Shown piece after piece: positions 1-6,215 of a stretch of 11,650 bases of DNA. The notes under the pieces were generated by a model. The model had not been told where the DNA came from. It did no database searches and saw only the letters and a program-made list of their open reading frames with translations. Positions within the stretch are counted from its first letter, which is position 1. Each line of letters opens with the position of its first letter. A program made the translations under genes and the position numbers. This stretch comes from Actinomycetota bacterium (GTDB lineage Bacteria > Actinomycetota > Humimicrobiia > Humimicrobiales > Humimicrobiaceae): assembly GCA_014360385.1 (NCBI GenBank), contig JACIXO010000012.1, positions 1 to 11,650 of the forward strand. The letters run 5' to 3'.

Positions 1-1
1 G

Positions 2-1075
2 TTAAAAGGTTACGTCTCACAGGAAGAGTTTTTACAGGAAAAACCCAGAGGTTTTACAGAATTTAACCCGAAATATACTTTTGATACATTTGTGACAGGG
101 AACAGCAACAGATTTGCCTATGCTGCCTCACTGGCAGTAAGCGAAAACCCTGGCAAGGCGTACAATCCCCTTTTCATCTATGGTGGTGTGGGTCTGGGTA
201 AAACCCACCTACTCCACGCCATAGGCCAATACATCCTACAGTTACATCCTAACCTCGTTGTTAAATATGTCTCAGCTGAGAAGTTCTTAAATGACTTTAT
301 AAATGCATTAAGATATAAAAATATGTTAAAATTTAAAGAAAGTTACCGCAATAATGATGTTCTTCTTGTTGATGACATCCAGTTTTTAGAAGAGAAAGAG
401 GCAAGCCAGGAAGAATTCTTTCATACTTTCAATGCCCTTCACAGCTCCAACAGGCAGATTGTGTTGTCAAGTGATAGACCCCCAAAAGACATAGCTACTC
501 TGGAAGAAAGATTGAGATCGAGATTTGAATGGGGATTGGTTACAGATATACAACCCCCAAACCTTGAAACAAGAATTGCTATACTTAAAAGATACGCCGA
601 AAGAGAGAAGATAAAGGTATCTGATGAGATTATAAACTTTATAGCAGAGAAAATTACCTCTAACATAAGGGAGTTAGAGGGAGCCTTGATAAGGGTTATG
701 GCCTTTGCCTCCATCACAAACTCCACCCCTGATTTACCAATGGCTAAGAGTGTTCTTAAAGACATGCTGGTTGACGAAGATAGCTACAATATAACGACCC
801 AGAAAATTATAAAAGAAGTATCCAAGTACTTCTCTGTTCCTATAAACGACATTCTAAGCAGTAAGAGAAACCAGCTTGTAGCACATTGCAGGCAAATAGC
901 CATGTATCTCTCAAGAGAGCTTACACACGACTCGCTTCCTAAAATTGGCAGGGCTTTCGGTAACAGGGACCATGCTACTGTAATATATGCTATAAATAAA
1001 GTATCAAGCCTTATAAATACAGATAAAGATGTTTACAACCAAATACAGGAAATAATAAGCAGGCTAAAAAGTTAG
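2..1075 (+). CDS. dnaA: Chromosomal replication initiator DnaA (5' truncated by window edge)
   Basis: DnaA is the AAA+ initiator that binds DnaA boxes at oriC, melts the origin and loads the helicase. The open frame runs in from the left edge, so 357 C-terminal codons are visible and the N-terminal domain I and the real start are missing. Visible in order (numbered from the first codon seen): the NPKYTFDTFVTGNSNRFA entry to domain III near 22-39, Walker A GGVGLGKT at 61-68, Walker B LLVDD at 121-125, sensor 1 around IVLSSDRPP at 153-161, the arginine-finger segment LRSRFEWGL near 171-179, sensor 2 NIRELEGAL near 221-229, and the domain IV box-binding signature GRAFGNRDHATV near 316-327. The GTG at 92 encodes the Val inside the conserved FVTGNSN motif and is not the start. 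dnaN follows after a 410-bp spacer, the classic dnaA-dnaN order. Identity is secure. Confidence 0.97.
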   Translation, partial: LKGYVSQEEFLQEKPRGFTEFNPKYTFDTFVTGNSNRFAYAASLAVSENPGKAYNPLFIYGGVGLGKTHLLHAIGQYILQLHPNLVVKYVSAEKFLNDFINALRYKNMLKFKESYRNNDVLLVDDIQFLEEKEASQEEFFHTFNALHSSNRQIVLSSDRPPKDIATLEERLRSRFEWGLVTDIQPPNLETRIAILKRYAEREKIKVSDEIINFIAEKITSNIRELEGALIRVMAFASITNSTPDLPMAKSVLKDMLVDEDSYNITTQKIIKEVSKYFSVPINDILSSKRNQLVAHCRQIAMYLSRELTHDSLPKIGRAFGNRDHATVIYAINKVSSLINTDKDVYNQIQEIISRLKS

Positions 1076-1114
1076 TAAAGTAAGCACTATACCTCTTGAT
1101 TTTGGCTTTTTTAT

Positions 1115-1203
1115 TTTGTTAGTTTTTTTGTTATATCCACGAGAAAACAGTTTAAAACTAACAAATATCTTGCTTATTTTTGTTAGTAAAAATATATTGT
1201 TAG
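1115..1203. repeat. Iterated TTTGTTAGT motif with alternative hairpins
   Basis: TTTGTTAGT occurs exactly at 1115-1123 (+), 1157-1165 (-) and 1179-1187 (+), with a partial copy ATTGTTAG at 1196-1203. The first two sit in a perfect 12-bp inverted repeat (TTTGTTAGTTTT at 1115-1126, its complement at 1154-1165). The middle copy can instead pair with the third (9-bp stem, 13-nt loop), so two mutually exclusive hairpins are possible. The location, 40 bp after dnaA, fits either an origin-binding iteron or a dnaA transcript terminator. Confidence 0.6.
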
Positions 1204-1370
1204 AAGTTAAGTTAATACACGGTGTAAAATTCAACAATATTTAAAAGAGTTTTAAACAACCTAAAAACTAAAAATAAACTAAAAAAGCAAGTTATTAACA
1301 ATATAGATAGAGCCAATTACAATTACTACAACTATAGTTAAGTTTTAGAATATTAGTTTCAGTTAACTGG

Positions 1371-1396
1371 TTTTAGTTAGTTAATTTTAGTTAGTT
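1371..1396 (+). repeat. Two 12-bp direct repeats TTTTAGTTAGTT, 14-bp period
   Basis: Exact copies lie at 1371-1382 and 1385-1396, with a partial copy starting TTTTAG at 1343. A+T-rich direct repeats of about 13 bp are typical of DNA unwinding elements in bacterial origins. The assignment here rests on composition and position only. Confidence 0.55.
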
Positions 1397-1407
1397 TAGT
1401 CAATATC

Positions 1408-1437
1408 TTGTTGATATTTAATAATCTATTTTAAAAT
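1408..1437 (+). promoter_or_regulatory. Candidate dnaN promoter
   Basis: A -10-like TAAAAT (1432-1437, five of six matches to TATAAT) lies downstream of TTGATA (1411-1416, spacer 15) or TTGTTG (1408-1413, spacer 18). A start near 1444 would fall on the perfect palindrome CTGTTAACAG (1441-1450), which could act as an operator. In such AT-rich DNA, matches of this quality can arise by chance. Confidence 0.3.
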
Positions 1438-1485
1438 TTACTGTTAACAGTATTTGAAATCAATAGCCATCAAAATGGAGGATCT

Positions 1486-2601
1486 ATGAAATTTCAAACA
1501 ACTAAAGATAACTTATTAAATGAGCTTCTTTTTATTAATAGAAGTTTAGTATCTAAACCCACAATTCAGGTACTAAATGGAGTATTGATGGAGGCAAACA
1601 AACTTCTAGATATTTATGCTACTGACCTAGAAACAAGCATTAAAACCACTCTGGAGGTAGATGTAATAAAGGAAGGAAAGATACTAGCACCTATCAAACT
1701 TTTAACGAGCATACTTAAAACCTTCCCGGAAGCCAAAATAGAAGTAGAACTATTGAGTGAGAAAAATCAGCTTAAAATAGCCTGTCAGAATGCTGTGTTT
1801 ATTATCAACACATACTCAATTGAGGATTTTCCACAATTTCCAGAAGTAAGAAAAGGAAATCAGGTATCTATAGATAGTAAGAGATTAAAAAACCTCATAT
1901 CTAAATCAATTAAATCTGTTTCCACTGACGAAAACAGACCTGTCTTAACCGGAGTACTTATTGAAATCAGTAATAATATCATCACAATGGTATCTACTGA
2001 TAGCTACCGGCTTTCCCTGGCCAAAGATGAAATAGATTACTCAAACAGTCTTTTGAAGGCAATAATACCCTCAAGAGTTTTAGACTCCATCCTTAAAACA
2101 GATTTACAGAGTGAGCTAGTTGAGATAAATATAGATGAAAACCAGATAAGTTTTAATATATTCCAGGCAAATAACAAAGCTCAAAATCTTTTAATTATAT
2201 CAAGACTAATATCTGGAAAATTCCCCGAGTACAAGCAGTTAATACCTTCAAGTTTTAAACATACTATTATATTGGATAGAGACAGGTTTTTAGAGGTTAT
2301 AAGAAGGGTTTCTTCTATTTCTCAGGACAATATCCCTATTAAACTGGAAGCTACTAGGGGTAAGGTAAATGTATCTATGAGTATAAAGGGGGTTGGTAGT
2401 TCAAGTGAAAATCTGGATGTAGAGTATGGTGGGGAAGGGATAGAGATTGCATTCAACCCAGATTTTCTACTGGACGGTGTTTCAATGATGGATGATAAAC
2501 AAATAGTCTTAAATATAGAGGAGTCTTTAAGGCCAGCCCTAATAAAACAAAACCAAAAAGAAAATCTACTTTACCTTCTAATGCCTGTAAGAATATCTTA
2601 G
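1486..2601 (+). CDS. dnaN: DNA polymerase III beta subunit (sliding clamp)
   Basis: DnaN forms the homodimeric ring that tethers the replicative polymerase to DNA. The 371-residue product has the usual length for three clamp domains of about 120 residues each. Recognisable landmarks are the N-terminal MKFQTTKDNLLNEL region, RPVLTGVLIE and STDSYRLSLAK in the central domain, FPEYKQLIP, and the C-terminal LLYLLMPVRIS, which matches the family's conserved end near the peptide-binding pocket. The start is well supported: GGAGG at 1477-1481 lies four bases before the ATG. It follows dnaA in the canonical order. Downstream comes a DUF2520 gene only 20 bp away; recF and gyrB, common neighbours in other bacteria, are absent here. 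Identity is secure. Confidence 0.97.
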   Translation: MKFQTTKDNLLNELLFINRSLVSKPTIQVLNGVLMEANKLLDIYATDLETSIKTTLEVDVIKEGKILAPIKLLTSILKTFPEAKIEVELLSEKNQLKIACQNAVFIINTYSIEDFPQFPEVRKGNQVSIDSKRLKNLISKSIKSVSTDENRPVLTGVLIEISNNIITMVSTDSYRLSLAKDEIDYSNSLLKAIIPSRVLDSILKTDLQSELVEINIDENQISFNIFQANNKAQNLLIISRLISGKFPEYKQLIPSSFKHTIILDRDRFLEVIRRVSSISQDNIPIKLEATRGKVNVSMSIKGVGSSSENLDVEYGGEGIEIAFNPDFLLDGVSMMDDKQIVLNIEESLRPALIKQNQKENLLYLLMPVRIS

Positions 2602-2621
2602 TAAATTTCTTGGTAATATAG

Positions 2622-3593
2622 ATGAATAAGTCTGTAGAAGAATCTCCTTTAAAAAAACTTAAGATAGCCATTATTGGAGCAGGAAGAGTTGGAACCACAG
2701 TCGCCTATATTCTCTCAAAAAAAAAGCTACCTGATTTAGAACTGGTTCTGGTAGCAAGTAGGTCTTCCAGCTCAATAGACAGGGCAAGGGAAATACTTGG
2801 TCAACATTCAAAAGGAATTATCTTTACCCTCAACATCTCGAGAGCTTTAGCCAAAGCAAACTGTGTAGTAATAACAACTCCTGATGATGCTATTGAAGAA
2901 GTGTGTATGGAATTATTTGGTAAGGTAAGACATGATTTAGGGGCTACTGGTGCTATTAAACCGGTAGATTTAATTGCCAACAAACCCTTCGCAGTTTTAC
3001 ATATGAGTGGATCTAAGTCTCTTGGTGTTTTAAGATGCGCTGAAGAAAAGGGGGCAGTTGTAGCCTCAATACATCCTTTAAAATCATTCGCCTCCATAGA
3101 AGAAGCTATTAAGACAGTTGCCGGGACTGTTTTTGGTGTAACTTTCAAAGATGCCAATGGCGAGGCTGTAGCAGAGCAAATTGTAAGAGGTCTGGATGGT
3201 AGTATAATCAAAGTAGACGATCAAAAAAAGCCCCTTTACCACGCAGCTGCTTGCATAGCTTCTAACTATCTGGTAAGTTTACTAAACTATGCAGTATTTA
3301 TTCATGAGAGAATTGGCATAAACCCAAAGGACTCTTTGAAGGGGCTAATGAGTCTGGCACAGGGTACTGTCGAAAATATAAAAAAGCTGGGGACCAGAAA
3401 GTCTCTCACAGGACCTATTGCGAGAGGAGATGTTGGAACTATAAAAGAGCACCTGGAAAATTTTAGTGAATATTTTCAAGATGATGAAGTACTCCCATAT
3501 AGAGTTATGGGGAGGGAAACAGCTAAAATCGCTTATTTAAATGGTTGGATAGATGAGGAAGTTTACAGGAGCTTACTTAAACTGTTAGAATAG
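2622..3593 (+). CDS. Rossmann-fold and DUF2520 domain protein, putative NAD(P)-dependent oxidoreductase
   Basis: The 323-residue protein has an N-terminal dinucleotide-binding fold: strand KIAIIGAGRVG with GxGxxG at 19-24, a second strand LELVLVASR near 40-47, and CVVITTPDD near 81-89. The C-terminal half carries DUF2520 landmarks: SIHPLKSF at 149-156, LYHAAACIASNY at 205-216 and LTGPIARGD at 262-270. The family is related in fold to F420/NADP-dependent reductases and 6-phosphogluconate-dehydrogenase-like enzymes, and no reaction can be read from the sequence. It starts 20 bp after dnaN. An in-frame TAG directly precedes the ATG, so the start cannot be further upstream, although no clear Shine-Dalgarno is visible. 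panB, panC and panD follow on the same strand without a panE gene, so a role as ketopantoate reductase is plausible inference. Confidence 0.85.
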   Translation: MNKSVEESPLKKLKIAIIGAGRVGTTVAYILSKKKLPDLELVLVASRSSSSIDRAREILGQHSKGIIFTLNISRALAKANCVVITTPDDAIEEVCMELFGKVRHDLGATGAIKPVDLIANKPFAVLHMSGSKSLGVLRCAEEKGAVVASIHPLKSFASIEEAIKTVAGTVFGVTFKDANGEAVAEQIVRGLDGSIIKVDDQKKPLYHAAACIASNYLVSLLNYAVFIHERIGINPKDSLKGLMSLAQGTVENIKKLGTRKSLTGPIARGDVGTIKEHLENFSEYFQDDEVLPYRVMGRETAKIAYLNGWIDEEVYRSLLKLLE

Positions 3594-3647
3594 AGAGGTT
3601 TTAGAACAAAGAGATTAACATCTTGTAAGTCCGGTTTTTTAAAGGAT

Positions 3648-3676
3648 TCAGATTATTTTTAGGGTCAGACTATTTT
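3648..3676 (+). repeat. 12-bp near-perfect direct repeat before panB
   Basis: TCAGATTATTTT (3648-3659) and TCAGACTATTTT (3665-3676) match at 11 of 12 positions with a 17-bp period. They lie in the 118-bp gap between the DUF2520 gene and panB. It may be a binding site or simply one of the many short duplications in this region's spacers. Confidence 0.4.
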
Positions 3677-3699
3677 CGGGTTTGTTAAACTTGGAGAAG

Positions 3700-3707
3700 A
3701 GGAGAGG
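3700..3707 (+). promoter_or_regulatory. Ribosome binding site fixing the panB GTG start
   Basis: AGGAGAGG lies four bases before GTG 3712. The alternative in-frame TTG codons at 3682 and 3691 have no comparable site and would add residues not expected at the PanB N-terminus. Confidence 0.7.
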
Positions 3708-3711
3708 TACA

Positions 3712-4515
3712 GTGGCAATCCAGAGAGTCAGTGTTAATAAGTTATTTGAAATGAAGAGAACTGGAGAAAAAATAGCCATGCTAACGGCTTATGATTATCT
3801 TATGGCATCTCAGCTTGATGAGTGTGGGATAGATATTATTCTGGTTGGAGATTCTGTTGGCAATGTTCTTCTGGGCTATGAGGACACAATTCCTGTAACA
3901 ATGGATGAGATGATTCACCATTGCAAGGCAGTTACAAGGGGAGTTAAAAGGGCAATGGTTGTAGGTGATATGCCTTTTATGTCCTATCAGGCGTCCTTGG
4001 AAGAAGCAGTCCATAATGCTGGCAGGTTTTTAAAGGAAGCTGGAGCACAGGCTGTGAAGGTGGAGGGTGGAGAAGAAGTGCTTGAGGCTATAAAAAAGAT
4101 TATTGACTCTGGAATTCCAGTAATGGGGCATCTTGGGCTTACTCCACAATCCGTCCATAAATTTGGTGGCTATGGGGTAAGGGGACAGAGCGAAGAAGAG
4201 GCGTCTAAAATTTTAAGAGATGCTAAAAAACTGGAAGAAGTAGGGGTTTTCTCAATAGTTCTGGAAAAAGTTCCTGCGGAGCTCTCCAGAAGAATTACAG
4301 AGGAGCTAAGCATCCCGACAATAGGAATCGGGGCAGGAGTTTTTTGTGATGGGCAGGTTCTTGTTACACATGACATGCTTGGCCTTTTTGAGAAGTTTAA
4401 ACCAAAGTTTAGTAAGAGGTACGCAAACCTTGCAGAAGAAATAAAAAGGTGTTACAGGGAGTATATTGAGGAGGTTAAGACAGGAAAGTTTCCAACAGAT
4501 GAGCACTCTTATTAG
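3712..4515 (+). CDS. panB: 3-methyl-2-oxobutanoate hydroxymethyltransferase
   Basis: PanB transfers a hydroxymethyl group from methylene-tetrahydrofolate to ketoisovalerate, giving ketopantoate, the first committed step of pantothenate synthesis. With the GTG start the product has 267 residues, normal for the family. Conserved features are MLTAYD near 23-28, VGDSVG with metal-ligand Asp47, the segment GYEDTIPVTMDEM, VGDMPF with Asp86, VKVEGG with Glu118, GHLGLTPQ near 139-146, LEKVP with the catalytic-type Glu185, and GIGAG at 205-209. Asp47, Asp86 and Glu118 correspond to the magnesium ligands known from E. coli PanB. The frame is open from TTG 3682, but the Shine-Dalgarno at 3700-3707 and family length favour GTG. 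It is followed by panC after 42 bp. Identity is secure. Confidence 0.96.
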   Translation: MAIQRVSVNKLFEMKRTGEKIAMLTAYDYLMASQLDECGIDIILVGDSVGNVLLGYEDTIPVTMDEMIHHCKAVTRGVKRAMVVGDMPFMSYQASLEEAVHNAGRFLKEAGAQAVKVEGGEEVLEAIKKIIDSGIPVMGHLGLTPQSVHKFGGYGVRGQSEEEASKILRDAKKLEEVGVFSIVLEKVPAELSRRITEELSIPTIGIGAGVFCDGQVLVTHDMLGLFEKFKPKFSKRYANLAEEIKRCYREYIEEVKTGKFPTDEHSY

Positions 4516-4541
4516 GCTTCTTATTAAGCTTACTTTATTTT
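4513..4541 (+). terminator. Weak hairpin with T-rich tail after panB
   Basis: TAGGCTT (4513-4519) can pair with AAGCTTA (4526-4532), with one G-U wobble and a 6-nt loop, followed by the T-rich tract CTTTATTTTT. The stem overlaps the panB stop codon. It is AT-rich and weak, so it would at most attenuate transcription into panC. Confidence 0.25.
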
Positions 4542-4557
4542 TGGACACTTTTAAAAA

Positions 4558-5412
4558 ATGGAGATAATTGAAAAAATAGAAGATATGAGAAACAAATCCC
4601 GGGCCCTCCGGGAGGCAAATGAAACAATTGGTTTTGTTCCCACAATGGGGTATCTCCACGAGGGTCACCTAAGTCTTATAAGGATGGCTAAAAATGAATG
4701 CAGTAAAGTGGTAATGAGTATATTTGTAAACCCCATCCAGTTTGGGCCTGGGGAGGATTTCGAAAGATACCCAAGAGACTTTGAAAGAGATTGTAGAATT
4801 TCTGAAAAAGAAGGAGTGGACTACATATTCCACCCCTCTTCTCAGGAAATGTATGGTGAAGATTATCTCACATTTGTGGAGGTAGAAAAGTTAAGTGGCA
4901 TAATGTGTGGAGCAGCAAGGCCAGGGCATTTTAAAGGGGTATGTACTGTGGTTCTTAAGCTTTTTAACATAGTAAACCCCCACGTGGCCTATTTTGGTGA
5001 AAAGGATTATCAGCAGCTCGTGATTATTAAAAAGATGGTGAAAGACTTAAACCTTCCTCTGTTGGTGAAATCAGGACCCACAGTCAGGGAGAAGGACGGC
5101 CTTGCTATGAGTTCCAGGAATAAGTACCTTTCTCGCGAGGAGAGAAAAAATGCTACTGTTATTTATACATGTTTAAACCTTGTCCAGGAACTTATTTACA
5201 AGGGTGAGAGAGACCTGTCAAAGATTAAAAAAGAAGTCCTTGATAGATTGAAAGAAAACGAATCTGTTAGTAAAATAGATTACTTTGATTTTAGAGACCC
5301 GGAAAGTCTAGATGAGATAGAGATGATAGGCAAACATGGCAGAATCCTGGCTGCGACTGCAGTGTGGATTGGGAGTACTAGACTCATTGATAACAAAATT
5401 ATAGAGTTTTAG
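4558..5412 (+). CDS. panC: Pantothenate synthetase (pantoate--beta-alanine ligase)
   Basis: PanC activates pantoate with ATP to pantoyl-adenylate and condenses it with beta-alanine to give pantothenate. The 284-residue product matches the family's usual size. Visible motifs are FVPTMGYLHEGH at 26-37 with the HxGH-type nucleotide-binding element, VNPIQFGPGEDFERYPR at 57-73 in the pantoate-binding region, RPGHFKGVCTVV near 121-132, FGEKDYQQ at 146-153, and MSSRNKYLS at 184-192, the KMSKS-like loop. The ATG at 4558 gives the standard PanC N-terminus, although no good Shine-Dalgarno precedes it; translation may depend on panB, 42 bp upstream. No key residue appears to be missing. Identity is secure. 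Confidence 0.96.
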   Translation: MEIIEKIEDMRNKSRALREANETIGFVPTMGYLHEGHLSLIRMAKNECSKVVMSIFVNPIQFGPGEDFERYPRDFERDCRISEKEGVDYIFHPSSQEMYGEDYLTFVEVEKLSGIMCGAARPGHFKGVCTVVLKLFNIVNPHVAYFGEKDYQQLVIIKKMVKDLNLPLLVKSGPTVREKDGLAMSSRNKYLSREERKNATVIYTCLNLVQELIYKGERDLSKIKKEVLDRLKENESVSKIDYFDFRDPESLDEIEMIGKHGRILAATAVWIGSTRLIDNKIIEF

Positions 5413-5534
5413 AAAAAGGAATTATGGAAACAATATGATGATATATAATGATATGTAATGAACGCTTAGATGAACGTGAAGGTAATGAATGTGAAGAGGT
5501 TCCGGGGAACCCAGCCATACAATTCATATAAACG

Positions 5535-5563
5535 TTGGATAATAAAAGTTTGGATAATATAAT
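5535..5563 (+). promoter_or_regulatory. Candidate panD promoter
   Basis: A perfect TATAAT (5558-5563) lies 17 bp after TTGGAT (5535-5540). A start near 5570 would give panD a leader of about 170 nt that includes both 16-bp repeats and the 19-bp palindrome. The -35 matches only the TTG half of TTGACA. Confidence 0.4.
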
Positions 5564-5592
5564 GTTACACAATGTCATAAGTTGAATATATG

Positions 5593-5683
5593 AATATATC
5601 ATTTGAGCATTTGTCGAAAAGTTGAATAGATTGAATTTATGTCTTTGAATAGGTTAGATATATTTTAAATATATCATTTGAGC
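5593..5683 (+). repeat. 16-bp direct repeats AATATATCATTTGAGC
   Basis: Exact copies lie at 5593-5608 and 5668-5683, 75 bp apart, upstream of panD. The second copy overlaps the right half of a perfect palindrome at 5657-5675. A perfect 16-bp match this close is unlikely by chance; it indicates duplication or paired binding sites. Confidence 0.6.
5657..5675. promoter_or_regulatory. 19-bp perfect palindrome in panD leader
   Basis: GATATATTT-T-AAATATATC has nine paired bases on each side of one central base. It lies 65 bp before the panD start. As DNA it resembles an operator for a dimeric regulator; as RNA it would be a weak AU stem. No regulator can be named. Confidence 0.45.
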
Positions 5684-5740
5684 GCTTGGCCCTAGAATAC
5701 ATGTGAATTGAGAGTAGAAATGTGTTAGAAAAGGCGGAAA

Positions 5741-6124
5741 ATGCTAGTATCTATTTTAAAAAGCAAAATCCACAGGGCTCTTGTTACTGATGCCAAAATC
5801 CACTACATGGGTAGCATAACCATTGACAAAAAGTTAATGGAGAAAGCCAGGCTTTTGCCATATGAGAAAGTACTTGTCGTAAGCCTAGATAGTGGAGAGA
5901 GGCTCGAGACATATGTTTTAGAGGGCAGGGAAGGAGAAGGAGAGGTCTGTTTAAATGGTGCTGCTGCGAGAAAAATCTTAAAAGGAGACAGGATTATAAT
6001 AATGTCTTTTGCCTTTCTGGAAGAAGAAGAGGCAAGAAAGTATAAACCTGCCATAGTATACCTTGATGATAAAAATCAGGTAATTAAGGTTGAAAACCAT
6101 TTGGACCAGAATGATCAATGTTAG
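5741..6124 (+). CDS. panD: Aspartate 1-decarboxylase
   Basis: PanD decarboxylates aspartate to beta-alanine, the second substrate of PanC. It is a pyruvoyl enzyme made as an inactive proenzyme that cleaves itself between Gly24 and Ser25; here the site is YMGSIT with Gly24-Ser25 at exactly the expected position. Other conserved residues are Lys9 in LKSKIHR, Arg54 and Tyr58 in GERLETYV, and the NGAAAR loop at 72-77. The 127-residue length is normal. The ATG gives the canonical N-terminus and is preceded by AAGG at 5731-5734, a modest Shine-Dalgarno. It is separated from panC by an unusually long 328-bp spacer with its own possible promoter, so it may be transcribed or regulated apart from panB-panC. 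Identity is secure. Confidence 0.96.
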   Translation: MLVSILKSKIHRALVTDAKIHYMGSITIDKKLMEKARLLPYEKVLVVSLDSGERLETYVLEGREGEGEVCLNGAAARKILKGDRIIIMSFAFLEEEEARKYKPAIVYLDDKNQVIKVENHLDQNDQC

Positions 6125-6215
6125 CCCTGGAGTGACTTTGATTAACTCTAGCGGTAAAATGGTGGACCAGGTAGATCGAGAAGATAGAATTCAGGAAAAA
6201 ATATGCAAGAAATAA
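6111..6215 (+). CDS. Possible 34-codon small ORF overlapping the panD end
   Basis: ATG 6111 opens a frame that overlaps the last 14 bases of panD and runs to TAA 6213-6215, filling most of the gap to the next gene. The product would be hydrophilic and charged with no recognisable motif, no signal peptide and no membrane segment. A clear Shine-Dalgarno is lacking, although overlap with panD would allow coupled translation. It could equally be a chance frame. Confidence 0.15.
   Translation: MINVSPGVTLINSSGKMVDQVDREDRIQEKICKK

Larger units (their letters stand above)
1076..1485. other. dnaA-dnaN spacer, candidate oriC / DNA unwinding region
   Basis: This 410-bp gene-free stretch is far richer in A and T than the flanking genes. 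It holds three exact copies of TTTGTTAGT and one partial copy (1115-1203), a 17-bp palindrome TTTAAAA-GAG-TTTTAAA at 1240-1256, three CTAAAAA units at 1261-1285, two 12-bp direct repeats at 1371-1396, and the palindromes AGTTAACT (1361-1368) and CTGTTAACAG (1441-1450). No exact TTATCCACA DnaA box is present on either strand. The nearest matches are TTATTAACA at 1292-1300 (one mismatch to TTATNCACA) and 7-of-9 matches at 1133-1141 and 1213-1221. In many bacteria the dnaA-dnaN spacer contains oriC or its unwinding element, while box clusters can also lie upstream of dnaA, which is outside this window. The origin assignment is inference from position and composition. Confidence 0.6.
5413..5740. 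other. panC-panD spacer rich in short repeats
   Basis: No convincing gene is seen in these 328 bp. Tandem 10-bp units ATGATATATA/ATGATATGTA occupy 5438-5457 and imperfect 15-bp units 5470-5499. GGTTCCGGGGAACC (5498-5511) is a GC-rich inverted repeat standing alone in AT-rich DNA. TTGGATAATA is repeated at 5535-5544 and 5550-5559, and TTGAAT recurs at 5582, 5622, 5631 and 5645. A 30-codon frame at 5470-5562 is made largely of these duplications and resembles no known protein. Confidence 0.6.

Noticed and set aside
92..1075. dnaA starting at GTG 92
   Set aside because: The frame is open to the left edge and the codons before 92 encode conserved DnaA sequence; GTG is an internal Val.
1082..1113. 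Rho-independent terminator directly after dnaA
   Set aside because: Only a 4-bp AAGC/GCTT stem precedes the T-rich stretch, too weak to call.
2801..3211. Minus-strand frame inside the DUF2520 gene
   Set aside because: It overlaps a gene with clear family motifs and encodes no recognisable protein; it is a shadow frame.
3682..3711. TTG starts for panB
   Set aside because: No Shine-Dalgarno before them; GTG 3712 has AGGAGAGG four bases upstream and gives the family's normal N-terminus.
5498..5511. Intrinsic terminator for panC
   Set aside because: The stem is followed by CAGCCATAC, with no T-tract.
5399..5602. Minus-strand 67-codon frame in the panC-panD gap
   Set aside because: Built largely from duplicated AT-rich units, no recognisable motif and it overlaps the panC end.
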